Shown piece by piece: positions 27,451 through 36,200 of a DNA stretch of 64,000 bases. A model generated the notes under the pieces. It was not told the origin of the DNA, made no database searches, and was given only the letters and a program-made list of their open reading frames with translations. A program made the translations under genes and the position numbers. Each line of letters starts with the position of its first letter. Position 1 is the first letter of the stretch. Where the stretch lies: the NCBI RefSeq assembly GCF_000721175.1, contig NZ_JOEZ01000011.1:1-64000 (forward strand), given 5' to 3'. The DNA is from Streptomyces anulatus (GTDB lineage: Bacteria; Actinomycetota; Actinomycetes; Streptomycetales; Streptomycetaceae).

Positions 27451-29403
27451 ATGACGATGTTCGACACCGTTCTGGTCGCCAACCGCGGCGAGATCGCGGT
27501 CCGGGTGATCCGGACCCTGCGGGAGCAGGGGGTGCGCTCGGTCGCGGTCTTCAGCGACGCGGACGCGGACGCCCGGCACGTACGGGAGGCGGACACGGCG
27601 GTCCGGATCGGCCCGCCGCCGGCCGCCGAGAGCTATCTGTCGGTGCCCGCGCTCCTGAAGGCGGCCCGCCGCACGGGTGCGCAGGCGGTTCACCCCGGCT
27701 ACGGATTCCTGGCGGAGAACGCCGAGTTCGCCCAGGCGTGCACGGACGCGGGCCTGGCCTTCATCGGCCCGCCCGCCTCCGCGATCTCGCTCATGGGCGA
27801 CAAGATCCGGGCCAAGGAGACGGTTGCGGCGGCCGGGGTCCCGGTGGTCCCCGGGTCGTCCGGAAGCGGCCTGACCGACGCCCAACTGGAGGAAGCAGCG
27901 CGGGAGATCGGCATGCCGGTCCTCCTGAAGCCCTCGGCGGGCGGCGGCGGCAAGGGCATGCGCCTGGTCCGCGACGCGGCGGTGCTGCCGGAGGAGATCG
28001 CGGCGGCGAGGCGCGAGGCCCGGGCCTCGTTCGGCGACGACACGCTGCTCGTGGAGCGGTGGATCGACCGGCCGCGCCACATCGAGATCCAGGTGCTGGC
28101 CGACACCCACGGCAACGTGATCCACCTCGGCGAGCGCGAGTGCTCGCTCCAGCGGCGCCACCAGAAGATCATCGAGGAGGCGCCGAGCGTCCTGCTCGAC
28201 GAGGAGACCCGGGCGGCGATGGGCGAGGCGGCCGTACAGGCGGCGCGCTCGTGCGGCTACGCCGGTGCGGGCACGGTGGAGTTCATCGTGCCGGGCGACG
28301 ACCCGGCCTCGTACTACTTCATGGAGATGAACACCCGCCTCCAGGTGGAGCACCCGGTCACCGAGCTGATCACCGGCCTGGACCTGGTGGAGTGGCAGCT
28401 GCGGGTGGCGGCGGGCGAGCGACTCCCCTACGCACAGCAGGACATCAAGCTGAACGGCTGGGCGATCGAGGCCCGCGTCTGCGCCGAGGACCCGTCTCGC
28501 GGCTTCCTTCCTTCCGGCGGTACGGTGCTGGCGCTGCGCGAGCCGCAGGGCGGCGGGGTGCGGACGGACTCGGGGCTCAGCGAGGGCGTGCCGGTGGGCA
28601 GCCTGTACGACCCGATGCTGTCGAAGGTCATCGCGTACGGCCCCGACCGCGCGACCGCGCTGCGCAAGCTGCGGGCGGCCCTCGCGGACACGGTGATCCT
28701 GGGCGTCCCGACCAACGCGGGCTTCCTGCGCCGCCTGCTGGCCCACCCGGACGTGGTCTCCGGCGACCTGGACACGGGGCTGGTGGAGCGCGAGGCGGAG
28801 AGCCTGGTGCCGGACGGGGTTCCGGACGAGGTGTACGCGGCGGCCGCGGCGGTCCGCCGGGAGGCGCTGGAGCCGAGGCCGGACGCGGACGGCTGGACGG
28901 ACCCGTTCTCGGTGCCGAGCGGGTGGCGGACGGGGGGTGCGCCGGCCCCCCTGGTGTTCCCGCTGCGGGTGTCGGGCGCGGACCCGGTGACGTACGGGGC
29001 TCCGCGTGGCGCGACGGTCACGGCCGACCGGGTGACGGTCGAACTCGACGGCACGGTGGGCCACTTCCACCGCTCCGGCGACTGGCTCGGCCGGGACGGC
29101 GACACCTGGCACGTCCAGGACCACGACCCGGTGGAGGCGTCCCTGAGCGGGGCGGGCCGGGGCGGGGCGGACACCCTGGCGGCCCCGATGCCGGGCACGG
29201 TCACGGTGGTGAAGGTGGCCGTCGGGGACGAGGTCGAGGCGGGTCAGAGCCTGCTCGTGGTGGAGGCGATGAAGATGGAGCACGTGATCTCCGCCCCGCA
29301 CGCGGGGACCGTGACCGAGCTGGACGTCACGGCGGGCGCGACGGTGGCGATGGACCAGGTCCTGGCGGTCGTGGCCCCCTTCGCCGGTCAGGAGGACGCA
29401 TGA
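27451..29403 (+). CDS. Acyl-CoA carboxylase alpha subunit (biotin carboxylase plus biotin carrier)
   Basis: The 650-aa protein carboxylates its own biotin with ATP and bicarbonate. Domains: biotin carboxylase N-terminal ([19 protein letters not shown]), ATP-grasp with [16 protein letters not shown] and [20 protein letters not shown], biotin carboxylase C-terminal ([13 protein letters not shown]), a less conserved linker, and a C-terminal biotinyl domain with EAMKMEH (biotinylated Lys608). The start is ATG 27451 after GAGGAACAG; ATG 27457 is a close alternative. The stop overlaps the HMG-CoA lyase start (ATGA), so translation is coupled. Confidence 0.93.
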   Translation: MTMFDTVLVANRGEIAVRVIRTLREQGVRSVAVFSDADADARHVREADTAVRIGPPPAAESYLSVPALLKAARRTGAQAVHPGYGFLAENAEFAQACTDAGLAFIGPPASAISLMGDKIRAKETVAAAGVPVVPGSSGSGLTDAQLEEAAREIGMPVLLKPSAGGGGKGMRLVRDAAVLPEEIAAARREARASFGDDTLLVERWIDRPRHIEIQVLADTHGNVIHLGERECSLQRRHQKIIEEAPSVLLDEETRAAMGEAAVQAARSCGYAGAGTVEFIVPGDDPASYYFMEMNTRLQVEHPVTELITGLDLVEWQLRVAAGERLPYAQQDIKLNGWAIEARVCAEDPSRGFLPSGGTVLALREPQGGGVRTDSGLSEGVPVGSLYDPMLSKVIAYGPDRATALRKLRAALADTVILGVPTNAGFLRRLLAHPDVVSGDLDTGLVEREAESLVPDGVPDEVYAAAAAVRREALEPRPDADGWTDPFSVPSGWRTGGAPAPLVFPLRVSGADPVTYGAPRGATVTADRVTVELDGTVGHFHRSGDWLGRDGDTWHVQDHDPVEASLSGAGRGGADTLAAPMPGTVTVVKVAVGDEVEAGQSLLVVEAMKMEHVISAPHAGTVTELDVTAGATVAMDQVLAVVAPFAGQEDA

Positions 29404-30374
29404 CGGCCCAGCGAGCGCTGCCCATGAAGGTCCCGGTCCCCGGTCTGCCCGCCCGGGTCCGGATCCACGAAGTAGGTGCGCGGGACGGCCTCCAGAACGA
29501 GCAGGAGATCGTCCCGACGGAGGTGAAGGCGGAGTTCATCCGCCGCCTGGCGGTGGCCGGGCTGACCACCATCGAGGCGACGAGCTTCGTGCACCCGAAG
29601 TGGGTGCCCCAACTGGCGGACGCGGAAGCCCTGTTTCCCCTCCTCGGGGAGATCGTGGACGTGGGTGACGTCTCCCTCCCGGTCCTCGTGCCGAACGAAC
29701 GCGGACTGGACCGGGCGCTGGCCCTCGGGGCCCGGTCGATCGCGGTGTTCGGCTCGGCGACGGAGACGTTCGCCGCGCGCAACCTGAACCGGACGGTCGA
29801 CGAGTCCCTCGCCATGTTCGAGCCGGTGGTGGCCCGCGCCAAGGCGGACAAGGTGCACGTGCGCGGGTACCTGTCGATGTGCTTCGGCGACCCGTGGGAA
29901 GGCGCGGTGCCGGTGGCGCAGGTGGTCAGGGTCGCGAAGGCGCTGATGGACCTGGGCTGCGACGAGCTGTCGCTGGGCGACACGATCGGGGTGGCGACGC
30001 CGGGCCACGTAACGGCCCTGCTGACGGCGCTGAACGAGGCGGCCGTCCCCACGGAGGCGATCGGCGTCCACTTCCACGACACGTACGGCCAGGCACTGTC
30101 CAACACACTGGCTGCGCTCCAGCACGGCGTGAGCACGGTCGACGCCTCGGCGGGCGGCCTGGGCGGCTGCCCGTACGCGAAGAGCGCCACGGGCAACCTC
30201 GCCACCGAGGACCTGGTCTGGATGCTCGACGGCCTCGGCATCGAGACGGGCGTCGACCTGGACGCCCTGACCGCCACCAGCGTCTGGCTGGCCGAACACC
30301 TGGGCCGACCGAGCCCATCCCGCACGGTCCGCGCTCTTGCCCCTTCCTCTTCTTCCGCCTCCCACAAGGAGTGA
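29400..30374 (+). CDS. Hydroxymethylglutaryl-CoA lyase
   Basis: The 324-aa TIM-barrel enzyme cleaves HMG-CoA to acetoacetate and acetyl-CoA, the last step of leucine degradation. Motifs: [11 protein letters not shown] (metal-binding Asp and catalytic Arg), [34 protein letters not shown] (His pair for metal), and [15 protein letters not shown] with the catalytic Cys loop. Start ATG 29400 in the ATGA overlap with the alpha subunit. An AAGGAG sequence at its 3' end serves the next gene. Confidence 0.94.
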   Translation: MTAQRALPMKVPVPGLPARVRIHEVGARDGLQNEQEIVPTEVKAEFIRRLAVAGLTTIEATSFVHPKWVPQLADAEALFPLLGEIVDVGDVSLPVLVPNERGLDRALALGARSIAVFGSATETFAARNLNRTVDESLAMFEPVVARAKADKVHVRGYLSMCFGDPWEGAVPVAQVVRVAKALMDLGCDELSLGDTIGVATPGHVTALLTALNEAAVPTEAIGVHFHDTYGQALSNTLAALQHGVSTVDASAGGLGGCPYAKSATGNLATEDLVWMLDGLGIETGVDLDALTATSVWLAEHLGRPSPSRTVRALAPSSSSASHKE

Positions 30375-30381
30375 GTTACCC

Positions 30382-31548
30382 ATGTCCCTGGACCACCGGC
30401 TGACCGCCGAGCACGAGGAACTGCGCCGCACGGTCGAGGCGTTCGCGCACGACGTGGTCGCGCCGAAGATCGGCGACTTCTACGAGCGCCATGAATTCCC
30501 GTACGAGATCGTGCGCGAGATGGGCCGGATGGGCCTGTTCGGGCTGCCGTTCCCTGAGGAGTACGGCGGCATGGGCGGCGACTACCTGGCGCTCGGGATC
30601 GCCCTGGAGGAGTTGGCCCGGGTGGACTCCTCGGTGGCGATCACCCTGGAGGCCGGGGTCTCGCTGGGCGCCATGCCGCTGCACCTGTTCGGCACGGAGG
30701 AGCAGAAGCGGCAGTGGCTGCCGAAGCTGTGTGCGGGCGAGGCGCTGGGCGCGTTCGGCCTGACCGAGCCGGACGGCGGCTCGGACGCGGGCGGCACACG
30801 GACGACGGCGGTGCTGGACGAGGCCACGAACGAGTGGGTGATCAACGGCTCGAAGTGCTTCATCACCAACTCCGGCACCGACATCACCGAGTTGGTCACG
30901 GTCACGGCGGTGACCGGCCGCAAGGAGGACGGCCGGCCGTTGATCTCCGCGATCATCGTCCCCTCCGGCACCCCCGGCTTCACGGTCGCCGCCCCCTACT
31001 CCAAGGTCGGCTGGAACGCCTCGGACACCCGGGAGCTGTCCTTCTCCGACGTCCGCGTCCCGGCGGCGAACCTCCTGGGCGAGCAGGGCCGCGGCTACGC
31101 GCAGTTCCTGCGGATCCTGGACGAGGGCCGGGTCGCGATCTCGGCGCTGGCCACGGGCCTGGCGCAGGGCTGCGTGGACGAGTCGGTGAAGTACGCGGCC
31201 GAGCGCCACGCCTTCGGCAAGCCGATCGGTGCGAACCAGGCGATCCAGTTCAAGATCGCCGACATGGAGATGCGCGCCCACATGGCCCGCGTGGGGTGGC
31301 GCGACGCGGCGTCGCGGCTGGTGGCGGGCGAGCCGTTCAAGAAGGAGGCGGCGATCGCGAAGCTGTACTCCTCGACGGTCGCGGTGGACAACGCACGCGA
31401 GGCGACGCAGATCCACGGCGGCTACGGCTTCATGAACGAGTACCCGGTGGCCCGGATGTGGCGCGACTCGAAGATCCTGGAGATCGGCGAGGGGACGTCG
31501 GAGGTCCAGCGGATGCTGATCGCACGGGAGTTGGGTCTGGCGGGCTGA
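30382..31548 (+). CDS. acdH: Acyl-CoA dehydrogenase of the leucine operon (AcdH type)
   Basis: The 388-aa FAD enzyme contains LPFPEEYGGMGGDYLALGIALEELARVDSSVAITLEA, AFGLTEPDGGSDAGGTRTTAV, RHAFGKPIGANQAIQFKIADMEMR, the helix IHGGYGFMNEYPVARMWRDSKILEIGEGTSEVQRMLIAREL and a C-terminal tail. Together with the carboxylase and lyase it fits isovaleryl-CoA or other branched acyl-CoA oxidation; S. coelicolor AcdH is the remembered counterpart in the same gene order. ATG 30382 with AAGGAG 10 nt before. A hairpin terminator ends the operon. Confidence 0.9.
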   Translation: MSLDHRLTAEHEELRRTVEAFAHDVVAPKIGDFYERHEFPYEIVREMGRMGLFGLPFPEEYGGMGGDYLALGIALEELARVDSSVAITLEAGVSLGAMPLHLFGTEEQKRQWLPKLCAGEALGAFGLTEPDGGSDAGGTRTTAVLDEATNEWVINGSKCFITNSGTDITELVTVTAVTGRKEDGRPLISAIIVPSGTPGFTVAAPYSKVGWNASDTRELSFSDVRVPAANLLGEQGRGYAQFLRILDEGRVAISALATGLAQGCVDESVKYAAERHAFGKPIGANQAIQFKIADMEMRAHMARVGWRDAASRLVAGEPFKKEAAIAKLYSSTVAVDNAREATQIHGGYGFMNEYPVARMWRDSKILEIGEGTSEVQRMLIARELGLAG

Positions 31549-31575
31549 TCTGCCGCCCGATAGTCCGACTGCCTT

Positions 31576-31606
31576 TTGGCCGCCATGGAACATCCATGGC
31601 GGCCAA
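31576..31606 (+). terminator. Operon terminator after acdH
   Basis: A perfect 13-bp stem, TTGGCCGCCATGG / CCATGGCGGCCAA, with loop AACAT, starts 28 nt after the acdH stop. Confidence 0.85.
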
Positions 31607-31779
31607 TCCGGCTAAGGGCTGTCCCGGAGTGGGCCGCGACGGGAAGACCCGGCCGACAGTCCGTGTCCCGCACGTTCGCGAGCCGCGCGTTCCGGAGGTC
31701 CTCAGCGCCAGGCGTGGCGGATCTTCAGCCGCCCGTATCCACGCGCGACACGGCGTCCCCCTGAGGTGTGGTCACCGGT

Positions 31780-32268
31780 TCACTGTAGTGCGCCGCCGGT
31801 CGCGTGGGCATGGCGAGACGCCCCTCGGCCGGCGAGCACCCCGACGCCCTGACGGCTGTCGTAGTCGGAACGCGCCTTCGCGATCTCCTGCTGGTGACCC
31901 TCGGTCCAGTCGACCAGGGACCGGATCGTCGTGTGCAGCGTCGCGCCCAGCTCCGTGAGCTCGTACTCCACGCGGGGCGGGACGACGGGGTAGACCGTGC
32001 GCCGCACCAGACCGTCGCGTTCGAGCTGGCGCAGGGTCACCGTCAGCATGCGCTGACTGATGCCTTCGATCAGCCTGCGCAGCTCGGAGAAGCGCAGCGT
32101 GCGGCGTTCCAGGTGGGCGATGGCGAGGAGCGACCACTTGTCCGCGACGCGGTCGAGGATCTGCCGCACCTCGCATCCCTCGCGCACGTCCCACTGGCTG
32201 ATGTCGTAGTCCCGCCCGGTGGTGGTATGCGCGCAGTGACTCGGTGACTTCGAAGTGCCTTCTTCCAT
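31780..32268 (-). CDS. HxlR-family transcriptional regulator
   Basis: The 162-aa protein is a winged-helix HxlR/MarR-like regulator: VREGCEVRQILDRVADKWSLLAIAHLERRTLRFSELRRLIEGISQRMLTVTLRQLERDGLVRRTVYPVVPPRVEYELTELG-type pattern (residues ~28-110), including the conserved Cys (EGCEVRQ). It is divergent from an MFS exporter with 173 bp between the starts, so it likely controls that gene. The inducer is unknown. Start at 32268. Confidence 0.9.
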   Translation of the reverse strand: MEEGTSKSPSHCAHTTTGRDYDISQWDVREGCEVRQILDRVADKWSLLAIAHLERRTLRFSELRRLIEGISQRMLTVTLRQLERDGLVRRTVYPVVPPRVEYELTELGATLHTTIRSLVDWTEGHQQEIAKARSDYDSRQGVGVLAGRGASRHAHATGGALQ

Positions 32269-32293
32269 ACCTCCCCACGGTGCCGCAAGCTTC

Positions 32294-32334
32294 GAGTGGT
32301 TACAAGAGGGAACCGACCGACAGTTCGGTAACTC
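32294..32334. promoter_or_regulatory. Candidate HxlR operator in the divergent promoter region
   Basis: Imperfect inverted repeat: GAGTGGTTAC (32294-32303) and GGTAACTC (32327-32334), centres about 30 bp apart, between the HxlR and MFS genes. HxlR proteins bind spaced inverted repeats near their promoters, which is why this was noted. Confidence 0.35.
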
Positions 32335-32441
32335 GTCGCCGTTTCGCGCCCCTTGAGGCGTCTACACACGAACCCCGCCGCATCTGACCGCAGTTGCGGC
32401 CATGCGCCATGCCCTTTCGCCCGCGTACAAGGAGAAGTCCC

Positions 32442-33935
32442 GTGTCCTCATCACCCTCCCATCCACGTCCGAGCAGTGACCGCATGACCGGGCGCGCCTG
32501 GGGCGTGCTGCTCGTCCTGTGCGGCGCGATCTTCCTCGAGGGCATCGATGTGGCCATGCTGAACGTGGCCATGCCCGCGATCCGTGAGGATCTGGACCTG
32601 TCCACCGGCACCCTCCAGTGGGTGATGAGCGCGTACGTCCTGGGCTACGGCGGTTTCATGCTGCTGGGCGGACGGGCGGCAGATCTGTTCGGCCGTCGCC
32701 GGATGTTCGTCCTCTGGCTGGTGGTGTTCCTGCTCTTCTCCGGGCTGGGCGGCCTGGCCACCGAGGGCTGGATGCTGATCCTCGCCCGCTTCGTGACGGG
32801 GGTCGCCGCGGCCTTCATGACCCCGGCCGGCCTGTCGATCATCACCACCGGCTTCCCGGAAGGGCCGCAGCGCGACAAGGCCCTGCTCGTCTACGCGGGT
32901 ACCGCCGCGGGCGGCTTCTCCATCGGCCTGGTCGTCGGCGGGCTGCTCTCCGCCATCGACTGGCGCTGGGTGTTCTTCGCCCCGGTCATCCTCTCGTTCG
33001 TCATCCTGGTCGCCGCGCTCGCGCTGGTCCCCGTCTCACCCCGCCCGGACCGCACCGGGAAGGGCGTCGACCTGGCCGGAGCGGTCACCGTCACCGCCGG
33101 GATCCTGCTCCTCGTCTTCGGCGTCGAGCGGGCCACGCACGCCCCGGCCGGCTGGACCGTCCTCACGATCGGCGCGGCCCTGCTCCTCTTCCTCGCGTTC
33201 GTCCTCATCGAGCGCGCCTCGTCCTCGCCACTGGTCCGCCTGGGCCTCTTCCGCAGCGGGTCGCTGGTCCGCGCCAACGTGTCGGGGCTGCTGTTCGCCG
33301 CGGGGTTCTTCGGCTTCCAGTTCATCGCCGTGCTCTACCTCCAGGAACTGCGCGGCTGGTCGTCCCTGCAGACCAGCTTCGCGCTGATCGTCATCGGCGT
33401 GGACGCGGTCCTCTCGCCGCTGCTCACCCCGAGGCTGGTGGCCCGGTTCGGCAACGCCCGGACCATCTTCGGCGGGCTGCTCGTCGCGTCGCTGTCGTAC
33501 GCCCTGTTCCTTCCGCTCGCCGCGGACTGGACGTACGCGGCCATGTTCCCGGGCCTGCTCCTCCTGGGTGTGGCCTTCTCCCTGGTCTACGGACCCCTCA
33601 CCATCGTGGCCACCGACGGCATCGCCGAGGAGGAGCAGGGTGTGGCGGGCGGACTGCTCTACACGTCCTTCCAGTTCGGGGCCGCGCTGGGGCTGTCCGC
33701 CGTGGCCGCCGTCAACATCGCCGCCACCGACGGGACTTCGCCTGCCGCCCTCCTCGACGGGTACCGGGCTGCCCTGGTCGTCCCGCTGGCCGCCGCGCTG
33801 ATCGCCGCCGCCGTCAGCGCGTTCGGCCTCCGCGCCCGGCGCCCGGCGACGACGGGCGGCGACGGCAGCGGCGCCCCTTCGGGCGCCGGAGCCCCGCAGG
33901 GCGGGACCGAGCAGCCTGTCGGGCTCGGGGCCTGA
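32442..33935 (+). CDS. MFS drug exporter (DHA2, 14-TM type)
   Basis: The 497-aa protein is an MFS proton-coupled exporter with about 14 hydrophobic segments. Features: FLEGIDVAMLNVAMPAI (TM1, with the Asp typical of DHA2), the TM2-3 loop GGRAADLFGRRRMF (motif A), ARFVTGVAAAFMTPAGLSI, and motif C-like GGFSIGLVVGG. The C-terminal ~30 residues are Gly/Ala/Pro-rich and cytoplasmic. GTG 32442 was chosen because GGAG (32431-32434) lies 7 nt upstream of it. Divergent from HxlR; the substrate is unknown. Confidence 0.9.
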   Translation: MSSSPSHPRPSSDRMTGRAWGVLLVLCGAIFLEGIDVAMLNVAMPAIREDLDLSTGTLQWVMSAYVLGYGGFMLLGGRAADLFGRRRMFVLWLVVFLLFSGLGGLATEGWMLILARFVTGVAAAFMTPAGLSIITTGFPEGPQRDKALLVYAGTAAGGFSIGLVVGGLLSAIDWRWVFFAPVILSFVILVAALALVPVSPRPDRTGKGVDLAGAVTVTAGILLLVFGVERATHAPAGWTVLTIGAALLLFLAFVLIERASSSPLVRLGLFRSGSLVRANVSGLLFAAGFFGFQFIAVLYLQELRGWSSLQTSFALIVIGVDAVLSPLLTPRLVARFGNARTIFGGLLVASLSYALFLPLAADWTYAAMFPGLLLLGVAFSLVYGPLTIVATDGIAEEEQGVAGGLLYTSFQFGAALGLSAVAAVNIAATDGTSPAALLDGYRAALVVPLAAALIAAAVSAFGLRARRPATTGGDGSGAPSGAGAPQGGTEQPVGLGA

Positions 33936-33940
33936 ACGCG

Positions 33941-33987
33941 CGGCGGCGGGGGCACGGCCGGGTCGACCGGGCGTGCCCCCGCCGCCG
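33941..33987 (+). terminator. Terminator after the MFS gene
   Basis: A perfect 16-bp GC-rich stem (33941-33956 with 33972-33987) and a 15-nt loop begin 5 nt after the MFS stop. It also separates the exporter from the des relics downstream. Confidence 0.85.
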
Positions 33988-34039
33988 TGTGCCGCCGCCT
34001 ATTCGGTCGACACCCTCCCGCCCGTCCGGCAGAGTCCCG

Positions 34040-34378
34040 CGAGGAAGGCTCGGCGGCGACCACCCTCGTCGAGCCGAAGGGGCTGTACAAGGCGGAGCCC
34101 GGCGACGTCGGGATCCACTTCCCGGTCGCCCCCGCCGACTCCCCGGTGCACGGCTTCACCCGGGCCGTGGTCACCGCCGTGATGGATTCCCTCTTCGCCG
34201 ACCCGTCGTGCGGCGCGTCGGCGTCGAGCCCGACGTGACCAACAGCGCCGTACAGGTCCTCGACAAGGCCGTCGGCTTCGAGGTGCTCCGGGAGATCGCC
34301 GAACCGGAGAAGGACGTCCTGCTCAGCGCCTGCACCCGGGAGCAGTTCGAAGCAGCAACCGGAGGGGACGAGCGATGA
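34040..34378 (+). pseudogene. desC: Relic of desC (siderophore acyltransferase), 3' part with a frameshift
   Basis: Translation shows VEPKGLYKAEPGDVGIHF...SPVHGFTRAVVTAVMDSLFADP in one frame, then after about position 34203 continues in another frame as VRRVGVEPDVTNSAVQVLDKAVGFEVLREI to the stop at 34376-34378. Together these match the C-terminal half of the GNAT enzyme DesC, which acylates hydroxycadaverine in desferrioxamine synthesis. The first half is missing and a frameshift disrupts what is left. The ATGA overlap with the desD relic is preserved. Coordinates of the left end are approximate. Confidence 0.7.
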
Positions 34379-34830
34379 CGCCCGCCCTCACCGGCAGCGT
34401 CGCCCACCTCTCCCCGGGGCGCTCGGCCACCGCAAACCGACTGCCGGTACGCAAAGCACTGGCGGAATTCAGCCACGAGCGGCTGCCGGCCCCCACGCCG
34501 CTCGGTGACGACCGCTACACCGACCGTAGTGAGGGCGCGTCCGCCGAGTACCGTTTCACGGCGCACCTCTTCGCCCCGGACCACTGGCAGGTCGAGGGCG
34601 AGACCATCACCGGGCAGCGGGCCGGCTCCGAACTCCCCTTGTAAACACTGGAGTTCTTCATCAAGCTGCGGCAACTCCGCCGGACCTCCGAGGAGGTCCT
34701 GCCGGACCACCTGGAGGAGGTCTCCTCCACCCTGGCCGGAACCGCCTACAAACTCACCGAGGAACCGGCCACCTCCGGCCAGCTCGTCGCCGCCGGCTTC
34801 CAGGCCATCGAGACCGAGGACGGTCCCTCG
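34375..34830 (+). pseudogene. desD: Relic of desD (NIS siderophore synthetase), N-terminal part with an internal stop
   Basis: The first 89 residues (SVAHLSPGRSATANRL, VRKALAEFSHERL, FTAHLFAPDHWQVEG) correspond to the start of DesD, the ATP-dependent ligase that trimerises and closes desferrioxamine. A TAA at 34642-34644 interrupts it. After the stop the same frame goes on with EFFIKLR, EVSSTLAGTAYKL and LVAAGFQAIET, then similarity ends near 34830. Intact DesD has about 590 residues, so about three quarters are gone. Several conserved positions are already changed. The following gene starts at 34886. Confidence 0.75.
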
Positions 34831-34885
34831 GGCGCTCACCTTCTGCCCTGGGGCGCACAGGCGGCGGGCTGGCAGAATCGGGGCC

Positions 34886-35767
34886 ATGGCAGAAATCATC
34901 CAGCGGGACGGAACGTGGACGTTCGACGGGGGCACCGTGCGCATCGTGCCGGGGGGAAAGGCGCACCCGCTCCGGCAGCAACTGGGTGAGATAGCCGTGC
35001 CGGTGCAGGCGGTGGCGGGCATCTCCTTCGAACCGGACCGCAAGGGCGGGCGGCTGCGGCTACGGCTGCGCGGCGGCGCCTGCCCGGTGCTGCGGGCCGC
35101 CGACGGCCGCCTGAAGGACGGCGCCGACCCCTATGTGCTGACCGTGGAGAAGGACCGCACGGGGGTCGCGGAGTACTTCGTCGACGAGGTCCGCAACGCG
35201 CTGCTGATCGAGCAGGTGCCGGACGGCCCTGTGGACCGCTTCCTGCTGCCCGGCCCCGCGCTGCCGGTCTCCGGCGGGGGCGGCGACGGCACGGCGTCCT
35301 TCGACGGCGAGACGGTCCGGCTGACCTGGAACTGGAAGGCCGAGGAGTCCAAGACCGCCGGGGGCCCGACCGTCCTCCCGCTGTCGCGGATCGCGGGCGT
35401 ACGGTGGCTGCCCTCGATCGGGCTGGAGAACGGCTACCTCCGCTTCGAGCCGGTGGACGGCCCCTCCTCCGCGCCGCCGAAGTACGACACGTACGCCCTG
35501 GACCTGTGGGGGCTGTCGAAGAAGGAGTACACCGCGGTCCTGGTCGCGGCGGCGGTGATGATGCGGCTGCCCGGGGCCCGGGCGGCGCTGGACGCACCGG
35601 AGACGGCCCCGTCCCTGGCCAAGGCGGCGGAGCCCGTCGCCCCGCCCGCCGGGGATCACGACGCGCTGCTGCGGCGACTGCGGGAGCTGGGCGAGCTGCA
35701 CCGGGCCGGGGTGCTCACCGACGAGGAGTTCAGCACCGCGAAACAGGCCGTTCTGCGCAGCATGTGA
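34886..35767 (+). CDS. DUF4429 protein with C-terminal SHOCT motif
   Basis: The 293-aa protein holds two DUF4429 repeats: MAEIIQRDGTWTFDGGTVRIVPGG starts the first (residues ~1-110) and ASFDGETVRLTWNWKAEESKTAG the second (~135-225). The C-terminal helix LLRRLRELGELHRAGVLTDEEFSTAKQAVL is a SHOCT motif, a short oligomerisation element. The DUF4429 fold is lipid-binding/PH-like in feel, but function is unknown. ATG 34886; the upstream frame belongs to the desD relic. Confidence 0.85.
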   Translation: MAEIIQRDGTWTFDGGTVRIVPGGKAHPLRQQLGEIAVPVQAVAGISFEPDRKGGRLRLRLRGGACPVLRAADGRLKDGADPYVLTVEKDRTGVAEYFVDEVRNALLIEQVPDGPVDRFLLPGPALPVSGGGGDGTASFDGETVRLTWNWKAEESKTAGGPTVLPLSRIAGVRWLPSIGLENGYLRFEPVDGPSSAPPKYDTYALDLWGLSKKEYTAVLVAAAVMMRLPGARAALDAPETAPSLAKAAEPVAPPAGDHDALLRRLRELGELHRAGVLTDEEFSTAKQAVLRSM

Positions 35768-35853
35768 CCCGATCGGCCAGCCCTTCGGAGGCCCCCTGCC
35801 CGATTTCGGGCAGATTTCTTGCATAAGAACGCCCCGACACGCAATATCGACGG

Positions 35854-36129
35854 GTGCTTGAACGCCGCTCGTCGCACGACGACCTCATCGATCACCTCGT
35901 ACGCTCCACCGCGCTCCAGCGCGGCGAGGCGGCCCGGGTGATCCTCGACGTGCTGGCGTACTTCGACGAGAGCACCGACGACTTCGTCCGGCGCCGCCAC
36001 CGCGAACTGCAGTCCGGCGGCCTGGTCAACACGGAGATCTTCGAGCGGATCGCGGCCGAGCTGCCGCACCGCGCCGTGGCGCCGCCGGAGCTCTCGCTCC
36101 GCCAGCTGCGCCGCATCGTCTACGGCTGA
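35854..36129 (+). CDS. Small conserved protein upstream of glmS
   Basis: The 91-aa helical protein (RSSHDDLIDHLVRSTALQRGEAARVILDVLAYFDESTDDFVRRRH pattern) has no known motif. Codon bias and the ordered distance to glmS (71 nt) support a real gene. GTG 35854 is the first start in frame. It may be co-transcribed with glmS. Confidence 0.65.
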   Translation: MLERRSSHDDLIDHLVRSTALQRGEAARVILDVLAYFDESTDDFVRRRHRELQSGGLVNTEIFERIAAELPHRAVAPPELSLRQLRRIVYG

Positions 36130-36200
36130 GCGAGCCGGGCGCCCGTGCGGGGCGCCGAACGCATGCGTGTACGTGTACGTCGATGGAGGGGCAGAGAATC

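Noticed and set aside
25764..27596. A 610-aa frame antisense to the carboxyltransferase
   Set aside because: Shadow frame without domains or ribosome binding site.
36130..36200. glmS ribozyme
   Set aside because: The leader is too short and no ribozyme-like pattern is visible; such ribozymes are typical of Firmicutes.
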